This document shows positions 48,665 through 58,383 of a stretch of 64,000 nt of DNA, piece by piece (the stretch's first letter is position 1; every line of letters starts with the position of its first letter). The stretch spans positions 1 through 64,000 of the forward strand of contig CAKZWF010000050.1 in NCBI GenBank assembly GCA_937921865.1, in the 5' to 3' direction. The notes beneath the pieces are model-generated. The model had not been told where the DNA came from. It made no database searches and saw only the letters and a program-made list of their open reading frames with translations. The position numbers and the translations under genes are program-made. Source of the stretch: an uncultured Pseudomonadales bacterium (GTDB lineage Bacteria; Pseudomonadota; Gammaproteobacteria; Pseudomonadales; Azotimanducaceae).

Positions 48665-49738
48665 TCAATAGGTCTGCCAACTGCGCAACTCCGGCAGCAC
48701 CTCTTTACAGAAAAGACGCATATTCTTTTCCGCATCTGCGCCGGATAAGCCTCCATAACTTACCTGTACCGTCAGATCGAAGTCGCCGATCTGAGTGCGA
48801 CGCTGGTCCAGCTTGTCGAGAATCTGCACGGGTGTACCCCAGGTATTGATATCCACAAAACCGTTCGCCGCTTCGTCCATGCCCGCTTCCTTCAGAAGTT
48901 CTGCATTGCTGGCGTAGTCGCCGTAGCCCTTCATCTGTTTGAAGTGGTCACCGGTCATCTCATAATGTTCCATGACCGTGATGTAGTAGTTGGCCATGTA
49001 CTCACGTGCATCAGCTTCAGCCTTCTCGGCACTTTCGTCACAGCTCAAGAAATCCACACACACTGGTGACGGTGCACGACTGCCGTGATGCTGTTGGTAG
49101 AGCGTTCGGAAGGTATCGAAGTGAGGTCCCATCTCCGCCCAGGGCTTCTGAGCAAAACTCATCATCTTGGCACCGAGTCTGGCGACAATCGGAACCGAGT
49201 CAGATGACATGCCCACCGCATAAAACCGATCTTTGAAGCTTGCGTACGGACCGGGACGAATTTGTGTGCGAGGCTGGTGGCCGTAGTGTTTGCCCCGACC
49301 TTCAAAAATGCCTGATTCAAGCGCTTCGATGATCAGTTCCGCCGCTTCGTCAAACCTGTCCCGGGCTTCATTCATGTCGACGCCAAAGGTGTCGTATTCC
49401 CGGCGTGCCAGACCTCGACCGATTCCAAACAAAGCCCGCCCCTGGCTCAGGTGGTCCAGTACAATCATCCTCTCCACCACTCGCAGCGGGTTGTGCCACG
49501 GCAGAATGACTGCCCCGGTCAGCAACTTGATCTGCTGTGTTTTCGCAGCCATGTGGGAAAGAAACTGGGTATTGTCCGGCGACATCGCGTAGTTGTAGAA
49601 GTGATGTTCAACCGCCGACAGCACGTCGAATCCAAGCGGCTCAGCAAGACCTGCAAGATGAATGTCCCGTGCCCAGGCCTCCGTATCGCTGATTCCATCC
49701 TCAAAATTCTGGAACACCATTAACAAACCAACTTTCAT
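48665..49738 (-). CDS. LLM class flavin-dependent oxidoreductase
   Basis: Start MKVGLLMVFQNFEDGISD; GFDVLSAVEHHFYNYAMSPDN, LDHLSQGRALFGIGRGLARREYDTFG. Confidence 0.93.
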   Translation of the reverse strand: MKVGLLMVFQNFEDGISDTEAWARDIHLAGLAEPLGFDVLSAVEHHFYNYAMSPDNTQFLSHMAAKTQQIKLLTGAVILPWHNPLRVVERMIVLDHLSQGRALFGIGRGLARREYDTFGVDMNEARDRFDEAAELIIEALESGIFEGRGKHYGHQPRTQIRPGPYASFKDRFYAVGMSSDSVPIVARLGAKMMSFAQKPWAEMGPHFDTFRTLYQQHHGSRAPSPVCVDFLSCDESAEKAEADAREYMANYYITVMEHYEMTGDHFKQMKGYGDYASNAELLKEAGMDEAANGFVDINTWGTPVQILDKLDQRRTQIGDFDLTVQVSYGGLSGADAEKNMRLFCKEVLPELRSWQTY

Positions 49739-49793
49739 TCGGATTCCTTGTTTTTCATTTCTTCGATTTTTTTGAGCTTCTGCTGCCTGATGA

Positions 49794-50801
49794 TTAGGGA
49801 TCGATGGCAAGGTTTTTACGGACCACTGGCAGCACCTGATTGGCAATATATTCGATTCTTCGACTGCCGCTGGCAACTGACTCTCCTGGAAACTGAGCCC
49901 AGAAATGCACATCAACAATCTGTGGATATTCCCGGAGCATCTCAGTCAGAGATGAAATGGCCAACTGTGCATCCCACAGCTCATACAATCCATCACGAAT
50001 GGCACTTTGCGCATCTGGAAACGCAGGCACCTCGTCGGGAGGGCCGAATGCACCCCAGCTCACATACTGATTCGTCTGATACAGCACATGCTCGCCAACA
50101 TGAGCCGCTTCCCGCTCAGGATCGGCGGAAATGATCGCCCAATTACCTGCACAGATGGCGCCCTGAGAAGGTTTTGCCAACGCATCGACATAGACGTCGT
50201 GACCAATACCGCCCGTGGACAGAAAACCATCCCCGAGTCTCGCAGCACGTTCGATTGCCGGTGGGCTCATGCCACCCATAAAGATACGTGGCGCTGTGTG
50301 CGGCGTTGGCGATACCTGGAGATTGTCCACATTGAAGCGCTTGCCACTATGACTCACTCGATTGCCGGACCAGGCTTGCCGCAGGATATCGATGCCTTCT
50401 TCCATCAGGCTAGGCCGATTGACCAGCTTGCGTCCGAAGTAATCAAACTCCAGTTCCCGATAGCCAAGACCAACCCCCAGATCAAACCGTCCGGAGGTCA
50501 GTATCGAAAGGGTTGCGGCATCTTCGGCAAGTCGTATCGGATCAGCCAGCGGCAGCAGCATCAGGTTGGTGCCGATACGTAAACGTTGCGTGCGCTCGCC
50601 TATCGCCGCCGCGATGACCAGAGGTGACGGGGTATATCCGTCATCGCAGAAATGGTGTTCGGTGAGCCAGACCGAGCCGAATCCCAGAGTCTCCGCCCAG
50701 ACTATCTGATCAAGCGACTCGCGATAGAGTGTCTCAAACGATCGGTTTTCTTGTGGATTACGAAAGTCGTACCACAGACCAAAATTTACCGAGCGGCTCA
50801 T
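49794..50801 (-). CDS. LLM class flavin-dependent oxidoreductase
   Basis: GFGSVWLTEHHFCDDGYTPSPLVIAAAIGERTQRLRIGTNLMLLPLADPIRLAEDAATLSILTSGRFDLGVGLGYRELEFDYFG. Confidence 0.94.
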   Translation of the reverse strand: MSRSVNFGLWYDFRNPQENRSFETLYRESLDQIVWAETLGFGSVWLTEHHFCDDGYTPSPLVIAAAIGERTQRLRIGTNLMLLPLADPIRLAEDAATLSILTSGRFDLGVGLGYRELEFDYFGRKLVNRPSLMEEGIDILRQAWSGNRVSHSGKRFNVDNLQVSPTPHTAPRIFMGGMSPPAIERAARLGDGFLSTGGIGHDVYVDALAKPSQGAICAGNWAIISADPEREAAHVGEHVLYQTNQYVSWGAFGPPDEVPAFPDAQSAIRDGLYELWDAQLAISSLTEMLREYPQIVDVHFWAQFPGESVASGSRRIEYIANQVLPVVRKNLAIDP

Positions 50802-51610
50802 ACCAGTCGCTGCAGAAAGCCGAGCACTGCAGTTCGGTACTCGTCCGGCTTTTCAATAAACGGCGCGTGGCCAACACCTTGCAGGGTCACCAGTTTTCCT
50901 TGAGGCAGAAGATCCGCGGCATAACCCCCGATGGCAGGGTCGACAACACCATCGCTGTCGCCACACACCACCAGAGCCGGAACATCCAGCAACCTCATCA
51001 TGCTGCGTTGGTCGATGTCTGCCAATGCAGCCAGTGAAGCGTCCGCACCAGGGCTTGCCTGCAATGCAAGCTCAAGAGTCCGGGCTTTAATTGCCTGGGT
51101 CACCGGCATGGCAAAAACCCCATCGTGATAAAGCGTGTACAGAAAATTTATACGATCCGCGCGAAGCGCTGCAACGGTAGCCTGGACGTCTGCAGCCTGG
51201 CCGCCGTGCGGAAAACCGTCAGCCTGGGTATATCTGGGTGTCGCGCCACACGTGGAGATCAACGCGGCAAGACGGGAACCCAGCTTACTGGCTGCGTCGA
51301 TTGCGACCGCACCGCCGAGTGACCACCCGTTCAATACCACGCGATGCAGCTCGAGTTGTGCACACAGAGCAACAACATCATCTCCCAACGCCGAAATCGA
51401 AACATCCGAGAAGTCTTTGCTGGACTGACCACAGTTACGCTGGTCGCAGGTAACAACCCCAAACTCAGCATCAACAAGCCAGGCGGTAACGTCATCCCAG
51501 ATACGATTACTCATACCCCAGCCGTGGCACAGGAGTATCGTCGGCTTTTCTGAACTGCCTGGAAAATGTTCGTAATAGACGTGACGATCTGCCACCGCTA
51601 ATGAACCCAA
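50798..51610 (-). CDS. Alpha/beta hydrolase
   Basis: ILLCHGWGMSNRIWDD, VVLNGWSLGGAVAIDAAS nucleophile elbow, GVGHAPFIEKPDEY. Confidence 0.93.
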   Translation of the reverse strand: MGSLAVADRHVYYEHFPGSSEKPTILLCHGWGMSNRIWDDVTAWLVDAEFGVVTCDQRNCGQSSKDFSDVSISALGDDVVALCAQLELHRVVLNGWSLGGAVAIDAASKLGSRLAALISTCGATPRYTQADGFPHGGQAADVQATVAALRADRINFLYTLYHDGVFAMPVTQAIKARTLELALQASPGADASLAALADIDQRSMMRLLDVPALVVCGDSDGVVDPAIGGYAADLLPQGKLVTLQGVGHAPFIEKPDEYRTAVLGFLQRLV

Positions 51611-51772
51611 CTACCTCTCTCCTTTCTCCTCGCTTCTGTCGAAGCATCCCGCACTTGCATTCCCCTGACATTTAATAGCATGGGTAACAGGCCAAGGCCA
51701 GAGAGGGGATGGCGAAATGAACCGGCAGAGGAGCCGCTTGTTAGTGGTTGACGGAGAATGAACCTCCGGGTT

Positions 51773-52954
51773 TTACGAGCCTGATGATTGAGACGCTGTA
51801 GATCTGAACTCGACACCTCGAAACCAGACGAAGGCAAGCATGGAAGTAGTAATCAGTAACAGACCGTTGAACACGAAAGCCAGTTCCTGGGACCAGTATT
51901 CGTAAACGTAGCCGCCCGCTAAAGGCCCTAACGCAGCCCCTACTCCGGCGGCCGCTTCTTTCGCACCCATCACGGAACCGCGCAGCGCTGCAGGGGCCAG
52001 ATCTGCCACCAGGGCTTCTTCCGCCGGGCTTGCCATTGCCCATCCCACCGAGAACAGAATATAGAAGGCAGCAACCAGGAGGATGCTTGGCCAGAACGGC
52101 AATGCCATGGAAGTGATGCCGGCAAAGGCAATACCCACCGCAATCACCGGCCCCCGTCCCCAACGGTCAGACCACTGGCCTGCATAGCGCGGCAAAAATG
52201 CGAACACCAGACCCGCGGGCAGAAACGCTGCCGCCAACGTACTGATATCCAGGTCGAACTTATTTCTCAGGAATAGCAGATATATGGGCTCAATCAGAGC
52301 ACTGGCAAATGCCGACAGGAACACCACGAACATCACACGGCGCAGCGGCGCACTCCACTCGAACTTCGGACGCACGGCATGGACTTCGACAATCCGGGTT
52401 TCTGGGACCGTTGCCATAGCCCATAGAAAACCGGCCAGCGCCATCAACGCATAGCCGCCAAACGCCCACGCCCAGGCTTGTTGCATCGGCATGAAGCCAA
52501 TCAGCGTGAAGCCGTAAACCGCACCCATCATGCTGCCACGCACTGAGGTCGTGGTCAGCCGGCCCATGCCGATGCCGCGTTCATTGGTATCACTGACATC
52601 GGCAACGATGGTGCGTGCAGACACCCACATGAGCGAAGCACCGATGCCTTGCAGGAAACGGGCAATGTAGAAATCCATGATGTCGACACTGCGTGACAGC
52701 ACAGACATTGCGGCCGCATAGAATAAGAATGCAAAGATAAAAAACCAACGGCGGCCAAACCTGTCGAGGCAGTATCCGACCAGGGGACGCACCAGCAGCA
52801 TCGTTCCAGTAAACACCGAATACATGCCGCCAATGGCGACTGCGTCTATACCCAGGTCATCAGCCCGCACCGGCAGACCAAAATTCAGAAACACAAAGGC
52901 GGTAGAACCCAAGAATACTGCTGTCAGATAGCTCGGCTTTTGAACTTGGCTCAT
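51773..52954 (-). CDS. MFS transporter
   Basis: 393 aa, 12 TM-like; YCLDRFGRRWFFIFAF, GQWSDRWGRGPVIAVG. Confidence 0.92.
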   Translation of the reverse strand: MSQVQKPSYLTAVFLGSTAFVFLNFGLPVRADDLGIDAVAIGGMYSVFTGTMLLVRPLVGYCLDRFGRRWFFIFAFLFYAAAMSVLSRSVDIMDFYIARFLQGIGASLMWVSARTIVADVSDTNERGIGMGRLTTTSVRGSMMGAVYGFTLIGFMPMQQAWAWAFGGYALMALAGFLWAMATVPETRIVEVHAVRPKFEWSAPLRRVMFVVFLSAFASALIEPIYLLFLRNKFDLDISTLAAAFLPAGLVFAFLPRYAGQWSDRWGRGPVIAVGIAFAGITSMALPFWPSILLVAAFYILFSVGWAMASPAEEALVADLAPAALRGSVMGAKEAAAGVGAALGPLAGGYVYEYWSQELAFVFNGLLLITTSMLAFVWFRGVEFRSTASQSSGS

Positions 52955-52986
52955 GGATGCCTTATAACACAGTGAAGGGAGGCTTT

Positions 52987-54084
52987 ATGACACATGGCAA
53001 CACAGGCACGGTATTGATAGCCGGGGCGAGCGGCCTGGTCGGCACCGCTGCCGCACACGCTTTCCTGGACAAGGGATGGCGTGTTATCGCTGCTTCACGA
53101 CGTAAACCCGAACTTCTGGCACATCGTGACTGCCAGCACCTTGCTCTGGATTTGCAGGATTCGGCAGCCTGCCGGAGCGCGGCACATGGACTGAGAAATG
53201 TTACCCATGTGGTTTATACGGCTGTATACGAGCTACCGGGGTTGATCCAAGGCTGGTCAGATGCAGAACAAATCAGCACCAACGGACAGATGCTGAGAAA
53301 TTTGCTTGAGCCACTGACCGAACTCGCCGAACTGCAACACGTCACCATCCTGCAGGGCACCAAAGCTTACGGCGCAGCGGTTCAGGCCATGCGCGTGCCC
53401 GGCCGGGAATCTCAGAGACGTGTCGAGCACCCGAACTTCTATTGGTTGCACGAAGACTACATCGCCAGCAAAGCAGCCGCTTGCGGATTTGACTATACGA
53501 TTCTACGTCCGCAGCTCATCGTCGGACCCAATCATGGTGTGGTGATGAATCTGCCACCGGTCGTCGGCGCATACGCCGCCCTGCGTCATCACGAAGGTCT
53601 GCCATTCAGTTATCCCGGCGGCGCCGACTGGGTGTGGGAAGCCGCTGACGTGCGATTGGTCGGCGATGCCTGCGTATGGGCGGCAACAAACGACTGTGCA
53701 CGGGGCGAGACCTACAACCTCACCAATGGCGAAGTATTCCTGTGGCGTGACATGTGGCCGGCGATCGCAGACGTTCTGGGTGTGGAAACAGGTCCCGACG
53801 AACCACTGAGCATTGCCGAGTACCTCTCCAGCCGGACCGGCATGTGGGATGAAGTGGTGCACAAACACAATCTGCAGCCGATCACACTGCCCACGCTTCT
53901 AGGCGAGTCGCACCACTACGCTGACATGTGTTTTGTTTGCGGGGCAAACGAACCACCGCCACCAACGTTTGTCAGTACGGTCAAAATCAAGCAGGCGGGA
54001 TTCACCGATACTTACAACAGCGAAGCGAGTTTTTGCCATTGGCTACACGACCTGCAAACTCGCAAGGTCCTCCCCAGCGTGTAG
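52987..54084 (+). CDS. SDR family, PRISE-like (progesterone 5-beta-reductase/iridoid synthase type)
   Basis: VLIAGASGLVGTAAAHAFLDKGW, HVTILQGTKAYGAA, HPNFYWLHEDYI, YTILRPQLIVG. Confidence 0.72.
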   Translation: MTHGNTGTVLIAGASGLVGTAAAHAFLDKGWRVIAASRRKPELLAHRDCQHLALDLQDSAACRSAAHGLRNVTHVVYTAVYELPGLIQGWSDAEQISTNGQMLRNLLEPLTELAELQHVTILQGTKAYGAAVQAMRVPGRESQRRVEHPNFYWLHEDYIASKAAACGFDYTILRPQLIVGPNHGVVMNLPPVVGAYAALRHHEGLPFSYPGGADWVWEAADVRLVGDACVWAATNDCARGETYNLTNGEVFLWRDMWPAIADVLGVETGPDEPLSIAEYLSSRTGMWDEVVHKHNLQPITLPTLLGESHHYADMCFVCGANEPPPPTFVSTVKIKQAGFTDTYNSEASFCHWLHDLQTRKVLPSV

Positions 54085-54123
54085 AATCAAATCCACTAAC
54101 AGCATCGCCAGGAGCATACGCGA

Positions 54124-55006
54124 AGTGAAAAATGCCAGAGGATATTTTGCCGTAATAGCGTGCTCGCTGCTGCTATGCAGCACTGCGCACAGCGGGATCG
54201 TCGCGGATGTGGTGTATGGCCACAAGGATGGTATGGCGCTGACCTATGACGTATTTGAGCCGGAAGAACCAAACGGCGGTGCGGTACTGTTCATGGTCAG
54301 CGGAGGTTGGTTTTCTGTCTGGCAGGAACCTGCGCAGCGGCAGCCCAGCTTGCAATCACTGCTGGATGCTGGATTCACGGTCTTTGCAGTGATGCATGGC
54401 AGCGCCCCACGGTTCAAAGTACCTGAAGCCGTGTCTGATGTGCGTGCTGCAGTACGGCACATTCGCGCCAACGCGCATCGCTACGGCATCGATGACGCGA
54501 AGATAGGGGTTTTCGGTGGCAGCGCTGGCGGTCATCTTTCTTTGATGCTGGGCCTCAACTCCGAAGCAGAATTTGATCAACCTCGACCGGAAGACCAACG
54601 AATACTGGCGCCCATCTACTCGGTAGACGCTGAAGTTGATGGATCTGTTGCCGCGGTCGTCGCCTACTTCCCACCTGCGGATCTGCGTAACCTGGCGGGC
54701 CCCAGCGAGAGATTTCCAGCACTGGATTTCGCACCCGAAGCAGCAGCGGCAGTATCACCGATTCTGTTTATCTCAGACGATGACCCGCCGACGCTGCTGC
54801 TGCATGGCGACGAGGACACACTGGTACCAATCAGCAACAGCGAAGTGCTCAGTGCAGCGTTCGATGAGGCGGGAGTCGAAAACGAGTTTGTCGTTTTTAA
54901 AGGTGCCGGACACGGATTTCGTGGTGAGCAGCGTGCTGAGGCTAATGCTCTGATGGTCTCTTGGTTCAAAGCGCATCTCCAGGATTCAACGTTGACCACC
55001 GATTGA
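54124..55006 (+). CDS. Exported alpha/beta hydrolase (BD-FAE / esterase type)
   Basis: GTG start with signal KNARGYFAVIACSLLLCSTAHS; GVFGGSAGGHLSLMLGL, LLLHGDEDTLVPISNSE. Confidence 0.88.
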
Positions 55007-55230
55007 CCGGCAAAGTCAGAGAGTTGTCGACATCAAACATCATCGCCTGCAGTCCGTGTGACTTAACTTCGCCCGGATAGTGACCAGCACTGCCTTCCTC
55101 TCTAGTGTGAACCATCTGAGAATCAGGACGCCCTAAGAAAACTAAAACAACCATAACGTTGGCCTCAGGACTGTTGCTGCCGATTGCTCGATCGTCTTCA
55201 CACCATTCAGGTGATAGAGAAGGCGTAGTC

Positions 55231-55629
55231 ATGAATACTCAGAACAGGATTCTGGCAGCAGCGATGATTCTACTGCAATTACTGACGGCAACAGGCTGCA
55301 CGACCACGCGGGTTGGCGGGACAATCGTGGCACCGATCAACATGCAGAAAATCCAGACTCAATTAGCAGCGGGTGTTCGCGTAAAGGTAAAGACAACGGC
55401 TGGGAGGAACATCAGGATGAAAGTTGTCAGTGTTGGAGCGGAAAAAATTGCCGGGGTTCAAACGGGCGGCACTGCCGTTGATTTAACATTCGATCAGATT
55501 GACAGCATCGAGATTCTGGAGATCTCAAAAGATCGGACATGGGCATTGGTTGGTGGCGTAACGTTAACGTTTATCGCAATCAGTGTAGCTGTTCTCTCCT
55601 CCATTGCTTTCTTCCCAGGGGGACCATGA
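55231..55629 (+). CDS. Putative lipoprotein of unknown function
   Basis: MNTQNRILAAAMILLQLLTATGCTTTRV lipobox; C-terminal TM segment. Confidence 0.6.
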   Translation: MNTQNRILAAAMILLQLLTATGCTTTRVGGTIVAPINMQKIQTQLAAGVRVKVKTTAGRNIRMKVVSVGAEKIAGVQTGGTAVDLTFDQIDSIEILEISKDRTWALVGGVTLTFIAISVAVLSSIAFFPGGP

Positions 55630-55698
55630 GCCGTTCAGTTTCAGCAATGCAGGCGTGATCGCCTGCTATTGCGCGTCAGTGCGGAATTATCGCTTCCA

Positions 55699-56037
55699 CT
55701 AAAAGGGAATGTCGTCATCGAAGTCTGAGGAATCGGGCGGCGGCGGTCCCTGATTGAAGCCATCGCTGTCGCCAGCACCTGCCACTTTCCAGCCCTGAAG
55801 GTTATTGTAGTAGCGGCCATTGTATTCCCGCCCGCGGATATCAAAGGTCACCGTGACCTCCTGGCCGGGTGACAGGCTGTCCAACAGACTGATCTTTTCC
55901 TGCACAAACTCAAGATTGATCTCCTGAGGGTATTTTCCATCCTCAACAATCACCACCATTTCGCGCTTTTTGAAACCACTGCCGAAGGTTTGCTCGTCTT
56001 GAATCAGTTTGACCTTACCGGTCAATTCATATGCCAC
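55699..56037 (-). CDS. DUF3127 protein with SSB-like acidic C-terminal tip
   Basis: LTGKVKLIQDEQTFGSGFKKREMVVIVEDGKYPQEINLEFVQEKISLLDSLSPGQEVTVTFDIRGREYNGRYYNNLQGWKV ... DFDDDIPF. Confidence 0.85.
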   Translation of the reverse strand: MAYELTGKVKLIQDEQTFGSGFKKREMVVIVEDGKYPQEINLEFVQEKISLLDSLSPGQEVTVTFDIRGREYNGRYYNNLQGWKVAGAGDSDGFNQGPPPPDSSDFDDDIPF

Positions 56038-56163
56038 CCGAACGGTCCTCGTGTGTGTGAAATCGGGGCCGCAGTCTAGCGTGCGCGGCGGCGGAATTGT
56101 AGCCTGCCGGGAAGAGATCTCCCGGCATTGGAACTATTGGGTCGTTGCTCGATGCACGGCGAA

Positions 56164-57123
56164 TCAGGGCGCCGCTGCAGTAACCCGATAGTGATCGATC
56201 TGAGTATCTTCAGCACCAAGATCCTGGAAATTATCTTCAATTCGCGCACTGATGTATTCCCGCCAGGAAAAGGCTCGATACCTCGCCGATGGCGTCGCAA
56301 GCATAGGATGAGGAGCAATAATCGCGTCCGCGGGAGGATTAAAGAAGTAGGGTGTGCTCATTCGCGATTGTGAACTCATTGGCACCACCCTGTGAACGGC
56401 CGCCCGATATTCATCGTTACTGAATGCCTGCATTACGTCACCAAGGTTCACAATGACGGCACCCTTCTCAGGAGGAACATCAATCCATCCATGTTCCGCC
56501 GACAATGCCTGCAGACCGCCGGTCTGATCCTGCAGCAACAGAGTAATCAGGCCGGGATCGGTATGATGATGCAGAGCCATATCGCCCAAGGCATTGACTG
56601 AATCGCGCTCCGTTTGTGTCAACGGATCGGCCGTCGGGTAATTGTTCAGGCGTACATTGCTGGTATTCGGATCGCCAACGAGCAGACTGTCTTCGGTGCC
56701 AAGCGCGTTCTGAACCAGCGCCAGGGTTGTTGCCGCGAGATCACTCATGGACTCATAGAATTCAGCCATAACATCGGCAAACTCCGGTCGGTCCTCGGGC
56801 CATTGATTGCGACCCTTATGGTCTGCGGCAGGCCTCATGAAATCGAAGACCTCCTTCAAGTCCCTCTTCTGCTTGGTCAGCTCTCGATCGTAGTACCCGA
56901 GCGGTCGTTTTTCGGTGCGCAGAATACGCAGGCGTTCTGCTCGTGGGGCCGCAAAAAAGGACGCTGCTTCCCGCCACATGCGCTCGAAGGTCGGTTCTAG
57001 ACCATGGCCAACCAGCAGGAAAAAGCCGTGATCCCGGCAGGCCCGATCAAGATCCGCCAGGACCGCAGGATCCCGCCGCTTAACCGCAGAATTACTTAGA
57101 TCAACGATTGGTACCTGGTTCAT
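56164..57123 (-). CDS. Isopenicillin N synthase family 2-oxoglutarate/Fe(II) dioxygenase-like
   Basis: VPIVDLSNSA..., HHHTDPGLITLLLQDQTGGLQAL (HxD), YRAAVHRVVP distal His. Confidence 0.92.
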   Translation of the reverse strand: MNQVPIVDLSNSAVKRRDPAVLADLDRACRDHGFFLLVGHGLEPTFERMWREAASFFAAPRAERLRILRTEKRPLGYYDRELTKQKRDLKEVFDFMRPAADHKGRNQWPEDRPEFADVMAEFYESMSDLAATTLALVQNALGTEDSLLVGDPNTSNVRLNNYPTADPLTQTERDSVNALGDMALHHHTDPGLITLLLQDQTGGLQALSAEHGWIDVPPEKGAVIVNLGDVMQAFSNDEYRAAVHRVVPMSSQSRMSTPYFFNPPADAIIAPHPMLATPSARYRAFSWREYISARIEDNFQDLGAEDTQIDHYRVTAAAP

Positions 57124-57213
57124 ATTGCTGTCAATCCAGACTCAAAGCTGAAGGTCGCCGAGAACCGTAACACAAACGCACTGATCCTCGACCCAGGGCT
57201 ATCCGGCTGTGGA

Positions 57214-57262
57214 AAACTAACGGGATCGCTTACTCCGGCACTTTACTCTGACCCCATAGATC
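57214..57262 (+). repeat. Dispersed repeat, left end fused to right half (internally deleted copy)
   Basis: aaactaacgggatcgcttactccggcactttactctgaccccatagatc. Confidence 0.88.
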
Positions 57263-58070
57263 CGAAATCCTCCGGAATGTCTTTCACTGACAGGGACCAT
57301 TCGGGGCTGCGCTTCTCCAGGAAAGACAGGATTCCCTCTTTCGCATCAGCCTGATTCCCGAGCCACGCGAAGGGTTGGCCCTCCGCCCTCATCATTTCCT
57401 GGGGTGTGGAGTCGAGCCCCTGCCAGAGCAGGCGCTTGGTGATCGCCACGGAAGCGGGCGCTGTGTTGGCATAGTCATTGGCCATATCGATGGCAGCCTC
57501 CACGAGATCGTCCTTCGGCAATACCCTGGAAACGATGCCCATCATCAGCGCCTCCGCCGCCGTAAATATTCGGCCGGACATCAGCAGGTCCGCAGCGTTG
57601 GAAAATCCCGCCACTCGCTGCACGATCAGATGGGCGGCAAGTTCCGGCATCATGCCGCGGCGAGTGAACACGAAGCCCATCTTCGCGTTTTCCGATGCCA
57701 GGCGGATGTCACAGAGCATCGGGTAAGTCATACCCACGCCCACAGCCGGACCATTGATTGCGGCGATCACGGGTTTGTCTATCTCATAAGGGTGCACGTT
57801 GCGCTGGTTGCGGCCGGCATTGTCCAGATCCTCCGGATCCCGGTCCGAAAAGGTCTCAGCACCGCCTTCCAGATCGGCACCCGCGCAGAAGGCGCGGCCG
57901 GCACCGGTCAGCACGATCGCTCGGACCGAATCATCTGCCTGGGCATTCTGCAGGGCCTGGCTCAACTCCACGGCGACCGTCGCGTTCCAGGTGTTCATCT
58001 TTTCCGGTCGGTTGAATGTGATCAGAGCGGCATGACCACGAATCTCGTAGAGCAGCGTGTCGAAAGACAT
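57243..58070 (-). CDS. Enoyl-CoA hydratase/isomerase family; stop codon within repeat
   Basis: Start MSFDTLLYEIRGHAALITFNRPEKMNTWN; GAGRAFCAGADLEGG, NGPAVGVGMTYPMLCDIRLASE; ends DFGSMGSE. Confidence 0.94.
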   Translation of the reverse strand: MSFDTLLYEIRGHAALITFNRPEKMNTWNATVAVELSQALQNAQADDSVRAIVLTGAGRAFCAGADLEGGAETFSDRDPEDLDNAGRNQRNVHPYEIDKPVIAAINGPAVGVGMTYPMLCDIRLASENAKMGFVFTRRGMMPELAAHLIVQRVAGFSNAADLLMSGRIFTAAEALMMGIVSRVLPKDDLVEAAIDMANDYANTAPASVAITKRLLWQGLDSTPQEMMRAEGQPFAWLGNQADAKEGILSFLEKRSPEWSLSVKDIPEDFGSMGSE

Positions 58071-58190
58071 CGTTGTCTCTCCTGTGATGATTTTGGATCC
58101 GCAATGGTAACGGTCGTGCAGGTTTTTACCAGGCGCTTGAAGGTAGCATCTGCACGGGTTAAAAGGGATGTTCAGAATAACCGATAGTGG

Positions 58191-58340
58191 AACTAACGGG
58201 GTCATAGTAGGATGCCAGCGAAAGCACACGCGCCGAGACCTTAAACGCGCACCATACGGGCAGCTCACGGCCATTTCACAACGACCTGTAATGGGAACTT
58301 GATCGCTTACTTCGGTACTTTATTCTGACCCCATCGATTA
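58191..58340 (+). repeat. Dispersed repeat, full-length copy (~150 bp) with terminal inverted repeats
   Basis: aactaacggggtcatagtaggatgccagcgaaagcacacgcgccgagacc ... gatcgcttacttcggtactttattctgaccccatcgatta. Confidence 0.9.
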
Positions 58341-58383
58341 CAGATTGGGGACTCGAAACAACCAGCGCTTCTTGGGGGGAGTG

